From Anaerolineaceae bacterium (lineage in GTDB: Bacteria; Chloroflexota; Anaerolineae; Anaerolineales; Anaerolineaceae), in contig DOEX01000012.1 of NCBI GenBank assembly GCA_003532515.1, positions 1-22,221 of the forward strand: 22,221 nucleotides of DNA, written 5' to 3'. Shown here piece by piece: positions 6,770 through 14,749 of the stretch. Both the position numbers and the translations under genes were made by a program. Positions within the stretch are counted from its first letter, which is position 1; each line of letters begins with the position of its first letter. The notes under the pieces were generated by a model. That model ran no database searches and was not told the origin of the DNA. It saw only the letters and a list, made by a program, of their open reading frames with translations.

Positions 6770-8014
6770 ATGAATAAAGAATTCTACGTTGAAAACCGCC
6801 GTAAAATGGCTGCCAGGATGTCAGATGGCGATGTCATGCTTTTCTTTAGTGGAAGACATGTACGTAAAACCGCTGATGAAGATTACTCGTATTTTACCAA
6901 CCGTAATTTCCTGTTTCTTACTGGTATCAAGCAGGAACAATCCGCACTGGTGATACAAAAACGAGACGTCGATTTATCTGAGAGCCTTTTTGTTCTGAAA
7001 CCAGAGCTGGCACGCGAAATCTGGACCGGGCGGCGGTTCACCCTTGATGAAATAACTGCGTTTAGTGGTATCGAGCGCATTGATGATATCAACAACCTGC
7101 AAAAATCTCTAGACAAGTTGTTGTCCTCCCGGAGTGCAATCACCTTGTGGCTTTGTTTTGATGCGCTTGTTCCAGAAGATGCGGTTTCTCTGGAACAGGA
7201 TTTTGCGAAAACAATTCAACAAAAGTATCCTCATGTTGTCATCCACAATAGTTATCCGTTGGTTTGCTCGCTTCGAAAAATCAAGACGCCCGAGGAAATT
7301 GATGCAATCCGTAAGGGTATGAAGATCACCGAAGCGGGTATTCGCCGTTTGATACAGATTGCAAAACCCGGGATGATGGAATACGAACTTGAAGCTGAAT
7401 TCAACCACGAGCTAGCCTTACATGGACAGCGTCATACTGCTTTCCCCTCGATCATTGCTTCGGGTGAACGGAATTTTTATTTGCATTATTCGCAACTGTA
7501 TGGGCGTGTTGGCGATGGTGAGTTAATCCTCTCGGATGTAGGTGCTACATACGATGAATATTGCACAGACATCTCGCGCGTTTTTCCAGCAGACGGTCAT
7601 TTCAGCGAGAAGCAGGCAGCGATATACAATATCGCTTTCGAAGCCAACCGGGCGGTGATGGATCAAGTGCGTCCTGGCGTGCCCTTCACCATGCCGAACC
7701 AGGTATGTAAGGGTGTATGCTTCAAAGGCCTTAAAGCCCTGGGCATCCTCAATGATTTTTCACAGATTAGTCAGTACGTGTGGCATGGGGTCACCCATCA
7801 CGTTGGATTGGATACTCACGATGTGGGTGGTTATGATGACCCTATGGCGGAAAACATGGTTTTTACGGTGGACGTGGGCATTTATGTTCGCGAATGGGGT
7901 ATAGGACTGCGCATTGAAGACAACGTTTTGGTAAAAGCAAACGGATGTGAAAACCTTTCCGCTTCAATTCCAACAACGATCGAGGAGATTGAATCCTTAA
8001 TGGTGTGTAATTAA
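6770..8014 (+). CDS. Xaa-Pro aminopeptidase (aminopeptidase P type, M24B metallopeptidase)
   Basis: Cytoplasmic dinuclear-metal enzyme that removes an N-terminal residue preceding proline. The 414-residue protein has the AMP_N domain at about 1-135 (YFTNRNFLFLTGIKQE) and the pita-bread catalytic domain from about 165. Metal ligands are readable by motif: Asp256 in SDVGA, Asp267 in CTDIS, His343 in VTHHVGLDTHDVGG, and Glu383 in GLRIEDN. The fourth ligand, normally Glu in FTVEPGIY, is Asp368 here (FTVDVGIY), and the usual Pro after it is Val. This may alter metal affinity or substrate range, so it could be a dipeptidase or specialised variant rather than a standard PepP. It begins a run of genes with small gaps: GH95 follows 36 bases later, then Opp permeases. 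The context suggests trimming of imported Pro-containing peptides or glycopeptides. The ribosome site GAAGGGTG lies shortly before the ATG. Confidence 0.88.
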   Translation: MNKEFYVENRRKMAARMSDGDVMLFFSGRHVRKTADEDYSYFTNRNFLFLTGIKQEQSALVIQKRDVDLSESLFVLKPELAREIWTGRRFTLDEITAFSGIERIDDINNLQKSLDKLLSSRSAITLWLCFDALVPEDAVSLEQDFAKTIQQKYPHVVIHNSYPLVCSLRKIKTPEEIDAIRKGMKITEAGIRRLIQIAKPGMMEYELEAEFNHELALHGQRHTAFPSIIASGERNFYLHYSQLYGRVGDGELILSDVGATYDEYCTDISRVFPADGHFSEKQAAIYNIAFEANRAVMDQVRPGVPFTMPNQVCKGVCFKGLKALGILNDFSQISQYVWHGVTHHVGLDTHDVGGYDDPMAENMVFTVDVGIYVREWGIGLRIEDNVLVKANGCENLSASIPTTIEEIESLMVCN

Positions 8015-8050
8015 TCTCGACAAAAATTTTCCCGAAGAATGGAGTCTTTG

Positions 8051-10438
8051 ATGAAATTACAACTCATGTTTGATCAACCCTCCCTCCGGTTTGATGAAGG
8101 ACTACCTATTGGTAACGGCAGATTAGGCGCGGTAGTTACTGGTGGTTTACCGGAAAAACATATCTTGCTCAATGAAGAAACGGTATGGTACGGCGGTCCG
8201 CGTGATCGCAACAATCCAGATGCGCTTTCTAGCATCGGCAAGATCCGAGAGTTGATGCGCGAGGGACGTGTTCGCGAGGCTCAGCGGCTCTCTGTATTAG
8301 CTTTGACTGGTGTACCCGAGACCCAACGGCATTACGCCACTCTGGGCATGGTTGTGATGAATTATTTCAATCACGACGGCTTGGTCAAGGATTACAAACG
8401 TGTTCTGGATTTTGATACTGCTTTGGTGACGGAATCCTACAGAATGGATGAAGTCTCGTATGAACTGACTTCATTTGCCAGCAGCCCAGATGCAGTGATT
8501 GCTATTCGGGTACGCGCTTCTAAACCCGTTCTCCAATTTTTTGCAAACATTGAGCGCGGGGAACGTGTGGGCAATTTCAGTTATAGCACCCACATGGACG
8601 AGACAGTCCGCTGCGCGCCCAATGGATTAGTAATGCGCGGCAATTGTGGCGGCGAAAAAGGACTACGGTTCCGCGGTGTGTTATTTGGAACCAGCGACGG
8701 AAAGAGTGCAATCATTGGCGACAAGCTGGTCTTTGAGAATGCCAGTGAAGCAGTCCTATTTGTTGCCGCCGGTACCGATTTTGAGACGGATGACATCGAG
8801 ACCTTATGCGTTTCAAGAGGCAAAACCGCAATGGAAAAAGGGTTTGATGCCTGCCTGCATGATCATATTGCCGAGTGGAGTCCGTTGTTCAACAATGTCT
8901 CGATTGATCTAGAATGTGCTGAGGCGATATCTGAACCGCTGGCGATGAACAAAGTTTTTAATGCTTTTGAAAAGGAAGATCTGAGCGTTTTGAATATGCC
9001 GCTAACCTGGCAGGCGCTGGATGATCACCTCGTGCTTCTATTGTTTACTTTCGGGCGATATATCCTGCTGAGCAGCAGCCGCAATTGTGTTTTGCCAGCT
9101 AACCTTCAAGGAATTTGGTGCCGCGATCTTCTGTCAATTTGGGATGGTAAGTTTACGACCAATATTAACCTCCAGATGGCGTACTGGCCGGCAGATTCAG
9201 CGAATCTTTCTGTTTGTTTTGAGCCATATCTTCAATTGGCTGAAAGAATCCGGCAGAATGGGCTCTTTACCGCAAAGAAAATGTATGGCTGCCGCGGTTT
9301 TGTTTTGCACAATAACACCGACATTTGGGCAGATACCGCTGTTCAGGATGCGGGCACGCATTGCTCCTACTGGTATCTTGGTGGCGTGTGGATTGCAGCG
9401 GATATGTGGGAACACTACAGATATACCCGCGATATTGATTTTCTCAGACGCGCATGGCCGATCATGAGGGATGCTCTCTCCTTTGTACTGGATTTCATGG
9501 AAGTAATTGATGACGAACTTGTAATGGGTGTAACGACATCTCCTGAAAACACCTACCTAACGAAGGACGGTCAACGACTTTCTTTCTGCAGGATGTCCGC
9601 CATGGATTCCGAACTGATTACCCTGTTGATGAAGGACTGTCTTGAAGCTATGAAAGTGCTGCGTTCCGCAGGGAGCGCCGAGGAAGAAATCCCTACCGAT
9701 TTTGATCAGGAAATCCTATTTGCCGCTTCAAAAGTAGCCCCCCCGCAGATTGGTTCAGACGGAACAATCCTGGAGTGGGGAGTTGAGGTGGAGGAAGGCG
9801 AACCTAACCATCGACACCAATCACATGTGATTGGTGCTTATCCTTACAACGGAATCACTGAATGCGACCCCGAGTTGTTCACCGCTGTGCGGAAAAGTAT
9901 TGAAAAACGCATGCGCAATGGTGGCGCAAACACTGGGTGGAGCCGCGCGTGGGCTGGAGGGTTGATGGCGAGACTCGGCGACGGGAATGTTGCTAGGGAT
10001 CTGGTGAGCAGCATGGCACGCTACTCTGGTTTGCCCAACCTGTTCAGCTGCTGCAACATCAAGTGTGTGCCTAAACTGATGGAAGATGCCAAACCCATGC
10101 AGATTGACGGGAATCTTGGCACAGTTCAGGCAGTCATCGAAATGTTACTGCAAAGCCATAATGATGAGATTGTCATCCTACCTGCATTGCCCGATAGTTG
10201 GAATAAAGGAAGTTTCCGCGGGTTGGTGGCTCGAGGTAATGTTGTCGTCGATGCCTCATGGGAAGCGGGACGCCTGACTGACGCTCGTATTTCCCCACGA
10301 GTTGATGGTGAAGCAGTTCTTGTTACAGGGAAGGGATATTTCTTGAAAGCTGAAGGCGGAATTGTTTTTGATGATACCGATGGACGTTTTCAATTGTCCT
10401 TAACCAAGGATGCCACCTATACAATCGGTCGGAGATAG
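8051..10438 (+). CDS. GH95-family alpha-L-fucosidase-type glycoside hydrolase, cytoplasmic
   Basis: GH95 enzymes invert the anomeric centre while removing terminal alpha-1,2-linked L-fucose; some members prefer alpha-L-galactose. The 795-residue protein shows the N-terminal beta-domain with LPIGNGRLGA and LLNEETVWYGGPRDRNNPDA, and the (alpha/alpha)6 barrel with LPANLQGIW, TNINLQMAYWPA, HNNTDIWAD and WEHYRYT. Catalytic candidates by motif are Asn371 and Asn373 (NIN), the acid Glu499 (TSPENTY) and Asp686 (QIDGN), all present. No signal peptide or lipobox is seen, so it acts inside the cell on imported oligosaccharides. I place the start at the ATG at 8051 because GGAG (8041-8044) sits 6 bases upstream; an ATG at 8039 is possible but poorly served. 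The linkage and the choice between fucose and galactose cannot be told from sequence. It is directly followed by transporter genes. Confidence 0.9.
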   Translation: MKLQLMFDQPSLRFDEGLPIGNGRLGAVVTGGLPEKHILLNEETVWYGGPRDRNNPDALSSIGKIRELMREGRVREAQRLSVLALTGVPETQRHYATLGMVVMNYFNHDGLVKDYKRVLDFDTALVTESYRMDEVSYELTSFASSPDAVIAIRVRASKPVLQFFANIERGERVGNFSYSTHMDETVRCAPNGLVMRGNCGGEKGLRFRGVLFGTSDGKSAIIGDKLVFENASEAVLFVAAGTDFETDDIETLCVSRGKTAMEKGFDACLHDHIAEWSPLFNNVSIDLECAEAISEPLAMNKVFNAFEKEDLSVLNMPLTWQALDDHLVLLLFTFGRYILLSSSRNCVLPANLQGIWCRDLLSIWDGKFTTNINLQMAYWPADSANLSVCFEPYLQLAERIRQNGLFTAKKMYGCRGFVLHNNTDIWADTAVQDAGTHCSYWYLGGVWIAADMWEHYRYTRDIDFLRRAWPIMRDALSFVLDFMEVIDDELVMGVTTSPENTYLTKDGQRLSFCRMSAMDSELITLLMKDCLEAMKVLRSAGSAEEEIPTDFDQEILFAASKVAPPQIGSDGTILEWGVEVEEGEPNHRHQSHVIGAYPYNGITECDPELFTAVRKSIEKRMRNGGANTGWSRAWAGGLMARLGDGNVARDLVSSMARYSGLPNLFSCCNIKCVPKLMEDAKPMQIDGNLGTVQAVIEMLLQSHNDEIVILPALPDSWNKGSFRGLVARGNVVVDASWEAGRLTDARISPRVDGEAVLVTGKGYFLKAEGGIVFDDTDGRFQLSLTKDATYTIGRR

Positions 10439-10450
10439 GAGAGCAATTGC

Positions 10451-11374
10451 ATGTTGAAATATATCAGCAAGCGTTTTGCGATGATGGTGATCACCATGTT
10501 CATCATCATTACGGCAACTTTCTTTCTGATGCGGGCGATACCTGGTGGTCCATTTTCCTTTGACCGTGCACTTCCGCCGAGTGTAGAAGAAGCGCTTAAT
10601 GCAAAATACAATCTCGACAAACCATTAATCGAACAATACTTTGATTACCTTCTTAGTATCCTACGCTTTGATTTCGGTCCTTCCTACGTTTATTTTGGTC
10701 GAACCGTTAACGAAATGATCGCGGATGGCTGGCCTGACTCTGCGAAACTGGGCATTGCTAGTTCCATCCTGATCCTGATATTTGGCGTGCCTCTGGGTAT
10801 TGTCGCCGCGCTCAATCAAAACAAACGGCCTGACCGCGCCATAATGGTCATTTCAACTATAGGTGTGGTCATTCCATCATTTGTTTTGGCGACGTTTCTA
10901 CTTTATTTCTTTTCAGTAAAGTTGGAAATATTGCCTACATTTGGTGTGGATTCTTGGAAGGGTTACATACTGCCCACCATTTGTCTTGCTGTTGGACCGA
11001 TTTGCGGGATTACGAGACTTTCCCGGTCCAGCATGCTAGACACGCTGAGCCAAGACTACATGAGGACCGCGGAATCCAAAGGGCTTTCTCGTTCCAGGAT
11101 TATTGTAGTGCATGGTTTACGGAACTCATTGATTCCAGTGGTTACATCCTTGGGTATGACGTTCGCCGCGCTGCTCACAGGTACTTTTGTCATCGAAAAA
11201 ATCTTTGCAGTGCCTGGGCTGGGCCGCTATTTTGTTTCTTCCATCACAAACCGCGATTACACCGCAGTGATGGCTCTAACGATCCTTTCGTCCGCCATAA
11301 TGGTCGTGGCAGTATTCATAATTGACATTATTTATATGCTCCTCGACCCACGTATCAAACTTTACGATAAATAG
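10451..11374 (+). CDS. Opp/Dpp-type ABC transporter permease (DppB-like)
   Basis: First of two inner-membrane permeases of an oligopeptide/nickel-family (Opp/Dpp) importer. The 307-residue protein has six predicted membrane segments (about 9-28, 97-121, 130-155, 172-192, 228-255 and 275-300). The cytoplasmic coupling loop that docks on the ATPases is around residues 200-225 (RTAESKGLSRSRIIVVHGLRNSL). The ending LLDPRIKL is typical of DppB homologues, and length is normal. The ribosome site AGGAGAG overlaps the GH95 stop, so translation of the two is probably coupled. Opp-type systems carry di- and oligopeptides, but members of this family also import oligosaccharides in several bacteria and archaea. 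Coupling to a fucosidase gene makes a fucosylated oligosaccharide or glycopeptide the likely cargo. Confidence 0.92.
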   Translation: MLKYISKRFAMMVITMFIIITATFFLMRAIPGGPFSFDRALPPSVEEALNAKYNLDKPLIEQYFDYLLSILRFDFGPSYVYFGRTVNEMIADGWPDSAKLGIASSILILIFGVPLGIVAALNQNKRPDRAIMVISTIGVVIPSFVLATFLLYFFSVKLEILPTFGVDSWKGYILPTICLAVGPICGITRLSRSSMLDTLSQDYMRTAESKGLSRSRIIVVHGLRNSLIPVVTSLGMTFAALLTGTFVIEKIFAVPGLGRYFVSSITNRDYTAVMALTILSSAIMVVAVFIIDIIYMLLDPRIKLYDK

Positions 11375-11390
11375 GGGTGGAGTAAACGAG

Positions 11391-12575
11391 ATGAGTGAAA
11401 AACATGACGAAAAAAACCACGAACCCTTTATCAAGGATTGGACTTATGTTCAGAAAGAAGAGCTGAATGCCGAGAGCACAACTGGAAAAACAATCAGTTA
11501 TTGGCAGGATGTTCGACGCCGATTGAGAAAGAACAAGTTAGCCGGAGGGTCAATCGTTGTCATTATTCTGATCCTCTTGGCATCCACAGTGGGTCAAACG
11601 TTAACCGGGAAATCCTACGATGCCCAGCAACTTTCGCTACGCAATATGCCTCCAGTGATTGAGATTCAAACAGCTGAAGACGGGACGAACTTTTACATTC
11701 ACCAGGATTTGAAGGTATTCCTTACTGATCAACATGGCTTTATTACCGATGAAATCCCGCCGGTCTCTGCGAGTCTGGCCGACAAGTTGTTTACTTATGA
11801 ATATAAAGGCAAGACCTATAACCTGAGTTTTTCAGGTGAAGGCATCAAATTTGAGGATGAAAACCGCCAACCTCTTCCTGAGAAGAGAAAGATTTGGAAC
11901 AAGAACTATCTTTTGGGAACTGATTCCATTGGCAGGGATTTGCTGACCAGGTTGCTTTATGGCGGGCGTGTATCCCTTCTTGTTGCCTTTCTCGTTACCA
12001 TTTGCACACTCGTGATTGGAGTGATGTACGGTGGAATTTCTGGGTACTACGGTGCCAACCTGGATATTGTCATGATGCGCCTGGTTGAGATCCTCATGGC
12101 AATTCCAAGTACGATTTACATCATTCTCTTAATGGTCTATTTTGGACAAGGTATCTACAACATTTTGATCGCGATGGCATTAACATCCTGGTTGGGTATG
12201 GCTCAACTTGTAAGAGGACAGGTACTTTCTCTCAAGGAACAGGAATTTATTCTCGCCGCGAAGACCGTAGGCGTATCCCCATTGAAGATCATCCTTACCC
12301 ATTTGTTGCCCAATTGCATTGGTCCGATCGTTGTGTCAGCAACGCTGAGCATTCCTGGGGCGATTGCTACAGAAGCATTCATGAGCTTTATCGGATTGGG
12401 TGTCAAACCCCCCATGCCATCATGGGGTATCCTGAGCAATGAAGGTATTGGCGCTATTCGGTCTTCCCCTTATCAGATTCTGTTACCCAGTATCGCGATC
12501 AGTTTGACAATGTTTGCTTTCAATTTCCTGGGTGATAGTTTGCGCGATGCCATGGACCCACGACAGCGGAAATGA
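11391..12575 (+). CDS. Opp/Dpp-type ABC transporter permease (DppC-like) with extracytoplasmic insert
   Basis: Second permease of the importer, 394 residues. It has a charged cytoplasmic N-tail of about 50 residues, membrane segment 1 (GGSIVVIILILLAS), then about 110 extracytoplasmic residues. The conserved LLGTDSIGRDLLTRLLYGGRVS entry motif follows, then four or five further membrane segments. The coupling loop reads AAKTVGVSPLKIILTHLLPN and the end LRDAMDPRQR is typical of DppC. The long insert after segment 1 is common in OppC-type proteins. The open frame extends back to 11322, into the previous gene, but the ATG at 11391 is preceded by GGGGTGGAG at normal distance and starts a typical OppC N-terminus, so I use it. 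Only 16 bases separate it from the DppB-like gene. Confidence 0.9.
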   Translation: MSEKHDEKNHEPFIKDWTYVQKEELNAESTTGKTISYWQDVRRRLRKNKLAGGSIVVIILILLASTVGQTLTGKSYDAQQLSLRNMPPVIEIQTAEDGTNFYIHQDLKVFLTDQHGFITDEIPPVSASLADKLFTYEYKGKTYNLSFSGEGIKFEDENRQPLPEKRKIWNKNYLLGTDSIGRDLLTRLLYGGRVSLLVAFLVTICTLVIGVMYGGISGYYGANLDIVMMRLVEILMAIPSTIYIILLMVYFGQGIYNILIAMALTSWLGMAQLVRGQVLSLKEQEFILAAKTVGVSPLKIILTHLLPNCIGPIVVSATLSIPGAIATEAFMSFIGLGVKPPMPSWGILSNEGIGAIRSSPYQILLPSIAISLTMFAFNFLGDSLRDAMDPRQRK

Positions 12576-12586
12576 GGATGAACAAC

Positions 12587-13600
12587 ATGACTGTTGATAA
12601 ATTATTAGAGGTAAATAACCTCCGAACGTCATTTTTTACGTTTTCCGGCGAGGTTCAAGCGGTAAGAGATGTCAGTTTCTCACTAAACCGTGGAGAAATT
12701 ATTGGGGTTGTCGGTGAGAGTGGTTCTGGAAAATCAGTTACATTCCTTTCGGTAACGCGTTTGTTATCAGAATCCGGAAAAATTGTCGGTGGAAATATCC
12801 TCTTTGAGGGTGAAGATGTTACGCAGATGCCCACCTTGAAGTTGCGCAAGCTTCGTAACAACCAAATTGGAATGGTATTCCAGGAACCGATGACAAGTTT
12901 GAACCCTACTCTTCGCGTTGGCACGCAAATCATTGAGCGGATCAAGGCTTTCAATAAAAGAATCTCCAATAGAGAAGCGAGCAAGAGAGCAGAGCAATTA
13001 TTGGAAATGGTAAGAATCCCTGAGGCACGGAAGCATCTGAATTCCTATCCCTATGAAATGTCTGGAGGAATGCGCCAGCGGGTGATGTTCGCAATGGCCA
13101 TTGCCTGTAATCCAAAATTACTGATCGCTGACGAACCCACCACAGCGTTGGATGTGACCATTCAAAAGCAGATATTGAAATTGATCGGCAGCCTGCGGGA
13201 TGAGATCAACACTTCCATTATCCTTATCACACACGATCTTGGTGTCGTTGCGGAAACATGCGAACGTGTGGTTGTAATGTATGGTGGGATGATCATGGAA
13301 GAAGGGCTTGTTGATGAAATCTTCTATGAAACCGCCCACCAATACACGGTTGGACTAAAGAAATCAATCCCGGATGTGAATAAAGTTGGCGGCACCCGTT
13401 TGTTCTCGATTTCGGGATCGCCTCCAAGTCTGATTGATCCTCCAAAAGGCTGCCCTTTTACTGCGCGCTGCGACAAAGCCATGCGAGTCTGCGTAAACCA
13501 CTGCCCGCCGTATTTTCAACTCAGCCCAACTCATCGAAGCATGTGTTGGCTCCTTGATCCTGAAATGCCTTCCAATTTGGCAGTGGAGAGTGTTCAATGA
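12587..13600 (+). CDS. Opp/Dpp-type ABC transporter ATP-binding protein (DppD-like)
   Basis: Cytoplasmic ATPase subunit, about 337 residues. It shows Walker A GESGSGKS, Q-loop FQEPMTSLNP, signature MSGGMRQRV, Walker B LLIADEP followed by TTALDV, and the switch His in LITHDLG. The C-terminal oligopeptide-transporter extension has the Cys cluster CPFTARCDKAMRVC. Several starts are close together: the ATG at 12572 overlaps the previous stop as ATGA, while the ATG at 12587 has GAGG 9 bases upstream. I choose 12587, but 12572 is possible and adds five residues. In this family DppD and DppF form a heterodimer under the two permeases. Confidence 0.92.
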   Translation: MTVDKLLEVNNLRTSFFTFSGEVQAVRDVSFSLNRGEIIGVVGESGSGKSVTFLSVTRLLSESGKIVGGNILFEGEDVTQMPTLKLRKLRNNQIGMVFQEPMTSLNPTLRVGTQIIERIKAFNKRISNREASKRAEQLLEMVRIPEARKHLNSYPYEMSGGMRQRVMFAMAIACNPKLLIADEPTTALDVTIQKQILKLIGSLRDEINTSIILITHDLGVVAETCERVVVMYGGMIMEEGLVDEIFYETAHQYTVGLKKSIPDVNKVGGTRLFSISGSPPSLIDPPKGCPFTARCDKAMRVCVNHCPPYFQLSPTHRSMCWLLDPEMPSNLAVESVQ

Positions 13601-14565
13601 GCGAACAGGCATTCATTGAAGTCAAGAATCTGAAGAAGTATTTCGGCGGCGGAGGGATGTTCAAGAAAAAGCCGTATGTGAAGGCTGTCGATGATATTTC
13701 CTTCACAATCAACAAGGGCGAGACGTTTGGTCTTGTGGGTGAATCCGGTTGTGGTAAATCAACTGCAGCCCGAACGCTCATTCGCCTATATAAACCTACC
13801 TCGGGTTCCGTGTGTTTTGACGGCGTTGATATCGCCAAACTTGATGAAAAAGAGCTTCAGCCCTACCGCTGCAGAATCCAGATGATCTTTCAGGACCCGT
13901 ATGCTTCGCTGGATCCGCGCATGACAGTCAAAAGCATCATTGCCGAACCATTAACAATTCATAGAGATTTTCCAGCCTCGGAACATGAAGATCGGGTGGC
14001 GCAATCCTTGCGCATGGTCGGTTTGGATCCTTCACATATGGCCAAGTACCCCCACGAATTTTCGGGGGGACAGCGTCAGCGTATTGGTATTGCCCGCGCA
14101 CTAATCACTCAACCGGATTTCATCATCTGCGATGAGCCGATATCTGCGCTTGATGTTTCGATCCAGGCACAGGTAGTCAATATGCTGCAATCACTACAGG
14201 AGCAGTTGGGATTGACCTACTGCTTCATCGCCCATGACCTTGCCATGGTGAAGTATATCTCAAAACGAATGGGTGTAATGTATGTCGGTCAACTCGTGGA
14301 AGTGTCGCCGAGCGACGAGCTTTACCGCGAGCCTTTGCACCCATATACCATCGGCTTGATGAAGGCAATCCCAGTCGCGGACCCAAAACTTGCCCGAGCT
14401 AAACAGGAAGTGATAATCGAAGGAGAAATTCCTAGCCCTTTTGACCCGCCATCTGGATGCCGGTTCAGGACGCGTTGCAAACAATGCATGGATATATGTA
14501 AAGAGGTCAGTCCTCAACTCAAGGAAGTAAAACCAAATCATTTTGTTGCCTGTCACCTGTTTTAA
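13597..14565 (+). CDS. Opp/Dpp-type ABC transporter ATP-binding protein (DppF-like)
   Basis: Second ATPase of the importer, 322 residues. It has Walker A GESGCGKS, Q-loop FQDPYASLDPRMTV, signature FSGGQRQRIGIARAL, Walker B FIICDEP with SALDVS, the switch His in FIAHDLAMV, and the C-terminal extension with CRFRTRCKQCMDIC. A 10-residue segment with a GGGG run near residue 15 (YFGGGGMFKKK) precedes the core and is common in DppF proteins. Its ATG overlaps the DppD stop by four bases (ATGA), so translation of the two is coupled. Downstream is a 184-base gap before the binding-protein gene. Confidence 0.93.
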   Translation: MSEQAFIEVKNLKKYFGGGGMFKKKPYVKAVDDISFTINKGETFGLVGESGCGKSTAARTLIRLYKPTSGSVCFDGVDIAKLDEKELQPYRCRIQMIFQDPYASLDPRMTVKSIIAEPLTIHRDFPASEHEDRVAQSLRMVGLDPSHMAKYPHEFSGGQRQRIGIARALITQPDFIICDEPISALDVSIQAQVVNMLQSLQEQLGLTYCFIAHDLAMVKYISKRMGVMYVGQLVEVSPSDELYREPLHPYTIGLMKAIPVADPKLARAKQEVIIEGEIPSPFDPPSGCRFRTRCKQCMDICKEVSPQLKEVKPNHFVACHLF

Positions 14566-14749
14566 ATGGTGTTGATAGAGCAAGGTGGTTATTTGAATAA
14601 ATCCATCCCTGGGAACTATTCGCGTGAGGAGGTGATCTATTTATTAGAAGCAAATGATTGAGAAACAAGCAGATAAATCAGAAATTGTTAGTTAAAAAGG
14701 CCTTTGCTTTTGGCCAATATCACCTATTACGTTCATAAGGAGAAGTGAG
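14566..14749 (+). other. gap between the transporter ATPase and the binding-protein gene
   Basis: No convincing gene or terminator. A 31-codon frame begins with the ATG directly after the ATPase stop and ends at 14661, but it has no ribosome site and no recognisable sequence. A GGCC-TTTGCTTTT-GGCC segment (about 14699-14715) could form a 4-bp stem. The gap is long enough for a separate promoter for the binding protein, though no clear -35/-10 pair is seen. The ribosome site AAGGAG before 14750 is good. Confidence 0.4.

Noticed and set aside
14566..14661. 31-codon frame directly after the second ATPase gene
   Set aside because: No ribosome site and no recognisable sequence; too short to support.
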